The notes under the pieces were generated by a model, which saw nothing but the letters and a program-made list of their open reading frames with translations, was not told the DNA's origin and did not search any database. DNA of 16,591 nt from positions 1 to 16,591 of the forward strand of contig JAEWMZ010000488.1 of assembly GCA_023392995.1 (NCBI GenBank). The letters are read 5' to 3'. Below, in pieces: positions 15,075 to 16,591 of this stretch (its first letter is position 1; every line of letters starts with the position of its first letter). This stretch comes from Bacillota bacterium (GTDB lineage Bacteria; Bacillota; Clostridia; Lachnospirales; Lachnospiraceae). The translations under genes and the position numbers were made by a program.

Positions 15075-15127
15075 ATGAGCTGGGTTTCCAAAGTATGTTG
15101 CGTATATACGTTGGAGACCTGGCTCAT
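15075..15127. terminator. 17-bp hairpin, probable terminator after the PrsA-like gene
   Basis: Bases 15075-15091 pair with 15111-15127 over 17 positions, 14 Watson-Crick and 3 G-U in the plus-strand RNA, with a 19-nt loop that may itself pair (GTAT/ATAC). It begins 8 bp after the stop. The plus-strand 3' flank TATTAAGG is a weak U-tract. The minus-strand flank ATTTTAT is better, so efficiency for the lipoprotein gene is uncertain. Confidence 0.65.
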
Positions 15128-15192
15128 TATTAAGGAATAAGAATATAATAATAGAAATAGGATTCTTTGCATGTATATTTCGACAAATACAT

Positions 15193-15221
15193 TTGAAATT
15201 TACATAAGCATACGATAAAAT
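15193..15221 (+). promoter_or_regulatory. Distal promoter (P1) of the ImmA/IrrE unit
   Basis: TTGAAA (15193-15198), 17-bp spacer, TAAAAT (15216-15221); ten of twelve bases are consensus. The predicted start near 15228 puts the 20-bp dyad at roughly +5 to +24. Confidence 0.65.
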
Positions 15222-15232
15222 GTAGTTAGAGA

Positions 15233-15252
15233 GATCAGTCTAAAGACTGATC
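15233..15252 (+). promoter_or_regulatory. Perfect 20-bp dyad (operator or 5' hairpin)
   Basis: GATCAGTCT (15233-15241), AA, AGACTGATC (15244-15252): 9-bp perfect arms. As DNA it is a strong candidate repressor site just downstream of P1. As RNA it would be a hairpin at the 5' end of the P1 transcript. It has no T-run after it, so it is not a terminator. Confidence 0.7.
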
Positions 15253-15299
15253 GAAAATCATAGGATAGAGAGAAGTATTTTGATCATACTATAAAAAAT

Positions 15300-15392
15300 G
15301 AGTAATTGTAGTTTCTGTGCGTTCAGTGTTTAATTGGAAAATACTTGATATTGTTGGGTTATTCTGCTATAATCAAAAAGATACAATTACTC
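15300..15392. repeat. 11-bp perfect inverted repeat flanking the proximal promoter
   Basis: GAGTAATTGTA (15300-15310) and TACAATTACTC (15382-15392) are exact inverted copies, 71 bp apart. The segment between them contains the complete TTGATA-N17-TATAAT promoter. It could be an invertible promoter, a pair of operator sites, or a long stem in the P1 transcript. Confidence 0.6.
15345..15373 (+). promoter_or_regulatory. Proximal promoter (P2) of the ImmA/IrrE unit
   Basis: TTGATA (15345-15350), 17-bp spacer, TATAAT (15368-15373), with TGC before the -10, giving an extended -10. This is the strongest promoter match in the window. Predicted start near 15380, about 30 nt before the gene. Confidence 0.8.
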
Positions 15393-15411
15393 CCAGTTGG
15401 GAAGGATGTCT

Positions 15412-15954
15412 ATGGAAGGATTAAATGACATGGAAAAAACAGTGATTGAACAAAAAACAGAAGAGCTATTAAAGCAGGTGAATTATACGGATGGTGAAGT
15501 CGATGTAATAGCTGTAGCGAAATCTTTAGGTTTTGTAGTTGGAAATGCTGTTTTAGAAGATGATATGGATGGTTTTGTAATTGTACAAGCGGGTAAAAAT
15601 GAAATTTTAAAGATTAAAACAGATAAATTAATTGGAGTAAACTCATCCAGGGATCTGGGGTTTAAACGTTTTATCATTGCTCATGAGATAGCCCATTATA
15701 TTCTTCATTATAGTTCCGAGTCTGTAAATGGCATGTATGCACATAGAGATCATAGAAAAGGAAGAAGCGATAAAGAAAATGACGCAGATTATTTTGCTGC
15801 AAATCTGCTGATGCCAAAAAATGCTTTCAAAAAGAAATATAATGAGTTAAAGGACAAAGAATTGCAGCTTAACGATATGCTTTTATTATTGGCCTCATAT
15901 TTTAGCGTACCTCTGGAAAGTGCAAAAAGGCGAATCCAGGAGATTGGATTGTAA
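15412..15954 (+). CDS. ImmA/IrrE-family zinc metallopeptidase
   Basis: About 180 residues with the family signature HEIAHYILH (H91, E92 and H95 form the HExxH zinc and catalytic site) and the downstream ENDADYFAANLLMP helix, whose acidic residue should be the third zinc ligand. Family members include ImmA, which cleaves the ICEBs1 repressor ImmR, and IrrE/PprI, which cleaves DdrO after DNA damage. They usually act by cutting a Cro/C1-type repressor encoded next door. No such repressor is visible here. Instead, the next gene encodes a membrane protein, 2 bp downstream. No N-terminal helix-turn-helix is seen, so this is a stand-alone peptidase. Start choice is uncertain: ATG 15412 has GGAAGG ending 6 bp upstream. 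ATG 15430 with another GGAAGG, ATG 15406 and TTG 15397 are alternatives. The DNA is visibly more AT-rich than the housekeeping genes. Confidence 0.88.
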   Translation: MEGLNDMEKTVIEQKTEELLKQVNYTDGEVDVIAVAKSLGFVVGNAVLEDDMDGFVIVQAGKNEILKIKTDKLIGVNSSRDLGFKRFIIAHEIAHYILHYSSESVNGMYAHRDHRKGRSDKENDADYFAANLLMPKNAFKKKYNELKDKELQLNDMLLLLASYFSVPLESAKRRIQEIGL

Positions 15955-15956
15955 GT

Positions 15957-16487
15957 ATGAATAAATTCGAGGAGACATTTGAAGATATATTTGAATCATT
16001 AACGTCGATTCATATAGTCAACAGTGATAAAGATTTGGATAATTCCTATATAGATAGTTATTCCACAAAGCAGCAGAAGATGCGAGATAAAGAAATAACG
16101 CGATTGTTAAACCTTTATGTTGATGGATATCAAAAAAAGATAGGGAGTAATATAATCATCAAATGGCTAATTATCGTCTTATGCTTGCTTATTTTATTAT
16201 CCTTTTCTATTGTATTCATTATCATTATTTTGGGATATGATAGGAAGTCCGGCATTTCTTCAAAGGATTTAGCAGCGCTTATATCAGTCTGCATAACATT
16301 TCTGACACTGATCGTCGGAATTTTGAAAATTATAACCACCTATGTATTTCCCAAAAATGAGGAAGAATACATAACCAGGATAGTTGAGTCTATACAAAAA
16401 AACGATTTGGAAAATAAGAAGGAGAATATCCGGACAGTTTCATCTGCACATGATAAGGAAAAAACTTCAAATGCTGAGATGAAATAG
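15957..16487 (+). CDS. Two-transmembrane protein of unknown function, coupled to the ImmA/IrrE peptidase
   Basis: I do not recognise this 176-residue protein. It has a soluble, charged N-terminal segment of about 60 residues rich in Asp/Ser/Lys. Two strong membrane helices follow at about 65-92 (WLIIVLCLLILLSFSIVFI and on) and 105-130 (LAALISVCITFLTLIVGILK), joined by a short loop GYDRKSGISSKD. A charged C-terminal tail of about 45 residues follows (FPKNEEEYITRIVESIQKND, then Lys/Glu/Ser-rich). Both ends are probably cytoplasmic. The overall plan resembles small 2TM effector proteins such as the SLATT group, but no homology can be shown here. The ATG lies 2 bp after the peptidase stop, so it is translationally coupled, and it may be the peptidase's substrate, anchor or effector. 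The region after it (16488-16591) is AT-rich, with nothing I can identify. Confidence 0.75.
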   Translation: MNKFEETFEDIFESLTSIHIVNSDKDLDNSYIDSYSTKQQKMRDKEITRLLNLYVDGYQKKIGSNIIIKWLIIVLCLLILLSFSIVFIIIILGYDRKSGISSKDLAALISVCITFLTLIVGILKIITTYVFPKNEEEYITRIVESIQKNDLENKKENIRTVSSAHDKEKTSNAEMK

Positions 16488-16591
16488 GAGAGATAGCCTG
16501 CCTGATTCAAATAAAATAGTAAAGTATCTAAATTGAATTGTAGCATTTATATATAAAAGTATCAATTAAATATAAATATTCAGAAGTACAC

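Larger units (their letters stand above)
15128..15411. other. Complex control region of the ImmA/IrrE two-gene unit
   Basis: A 284-bp AT-rich region without a gene. It contains two consensus-like promoters (15193-15221 and 15345-15373), a perfect 20-bp dyad just after the first, an imperfect repeat of its GATC arms (GATCGAAAAT near 15249-15258 against TATTTTGATC near 15275-15284), and an 11-bp perfect inverted repeat that flanks the second promoter. Confidence 0.65.

Noticed and set aside
15397..16591. Prophage or integrative element right end
   Set aside because: The ImmA/IrrE peptidase is the only hint. No repressor, integrase, att-like repeat or structural gene is visible before the window ends.
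1..16591. CRISPR array, rRNA, tRNA or insertion sequence
   Set aside because: No regularly spaced repeats, conserved RNA cores, transposase motifs or terminal inverted repeats with target duplications were seen.

Overview
The window reads as chromosome of a low-to-moderate-GC, Gram-positive, probably spore-forming clostridium. The closest feel is Lachnospiraceae (Lachnoclostridium / C. phytofermentans-like). The clues are SpoVG, a DnaD + DnaI-type helicase-loader pair, GGAGG-type ribosome binding sites, several TTG starts, and a Mfd followed by a PrsA-like lipoprotein. This placement is inference from gene content only. Most of the window is housekeeping. The part most likely to be accessory is the right end, after about 15.1 kb.

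Left part, mostly minus strand (475-5768). The tail of an unidentified acidic protein runs in from the left edge on the plus strand. It converges on prs (PRPP synthetase, an unusually long form), and a bidirectional terminator separates the two. Upstream of prs, reading leftward, lie a DnaD-domain replication protein and a DnaI/DnaC-like AAA+ helicase loader that form a tight two-gene operon, and before them murC (peptidoglycan precursor synthesis). The gap between murC and the dnaD-dnaI operon holds a striking cluster of DnaA boxes. Three are fused head to tail with no spacer, and another group abuts the murC stop codon. They lie just upstream of a good promoter for the helicase-loader operon. 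This suggests DnaA-controlled expression of the loader or a DnaA-titration site.

Centre, plus strand (5769-9865). murC and spoVG diverge from a 470-bp AT-rich region with consensus-like promoters on both strands and a perfect 21-bp direct repeat next to the murC promoter. After spoVG and its terminator come an AEC-family transporter, a DUF4003 protein, and pth (peptidyl-tRNA hydrolase), which has a potentially structured leader.

Right part, plus strand (10019-16591). mfd (transcription-repair coupling factor) and a lipoprotein with a parvulin-type foldase domain follow pth. prs, spoVG, pth and mfd together recall the Bacillus spoVG-glmU-prs-ctc-pth-mfd neighbourhood, here rearranged and interleaved with murC and replication genes. 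A strong hairpin ends this block. The last 1.4 kb is a compact two-gene unit: an ImmA/IrrE-type zinc metallopeptidase followed 2 bp later by an unrecognised two-transmembrane protein. Its control region has two consensus promoters, a perfect 20-bp dyad, and an 11-bp perfect inverted repeat that flanks the proximal promoter. This module is the best candidate here for an undescribed system. No CRISPR, tRNA, rRNA, insertion sequence or recombinase gene is visible.
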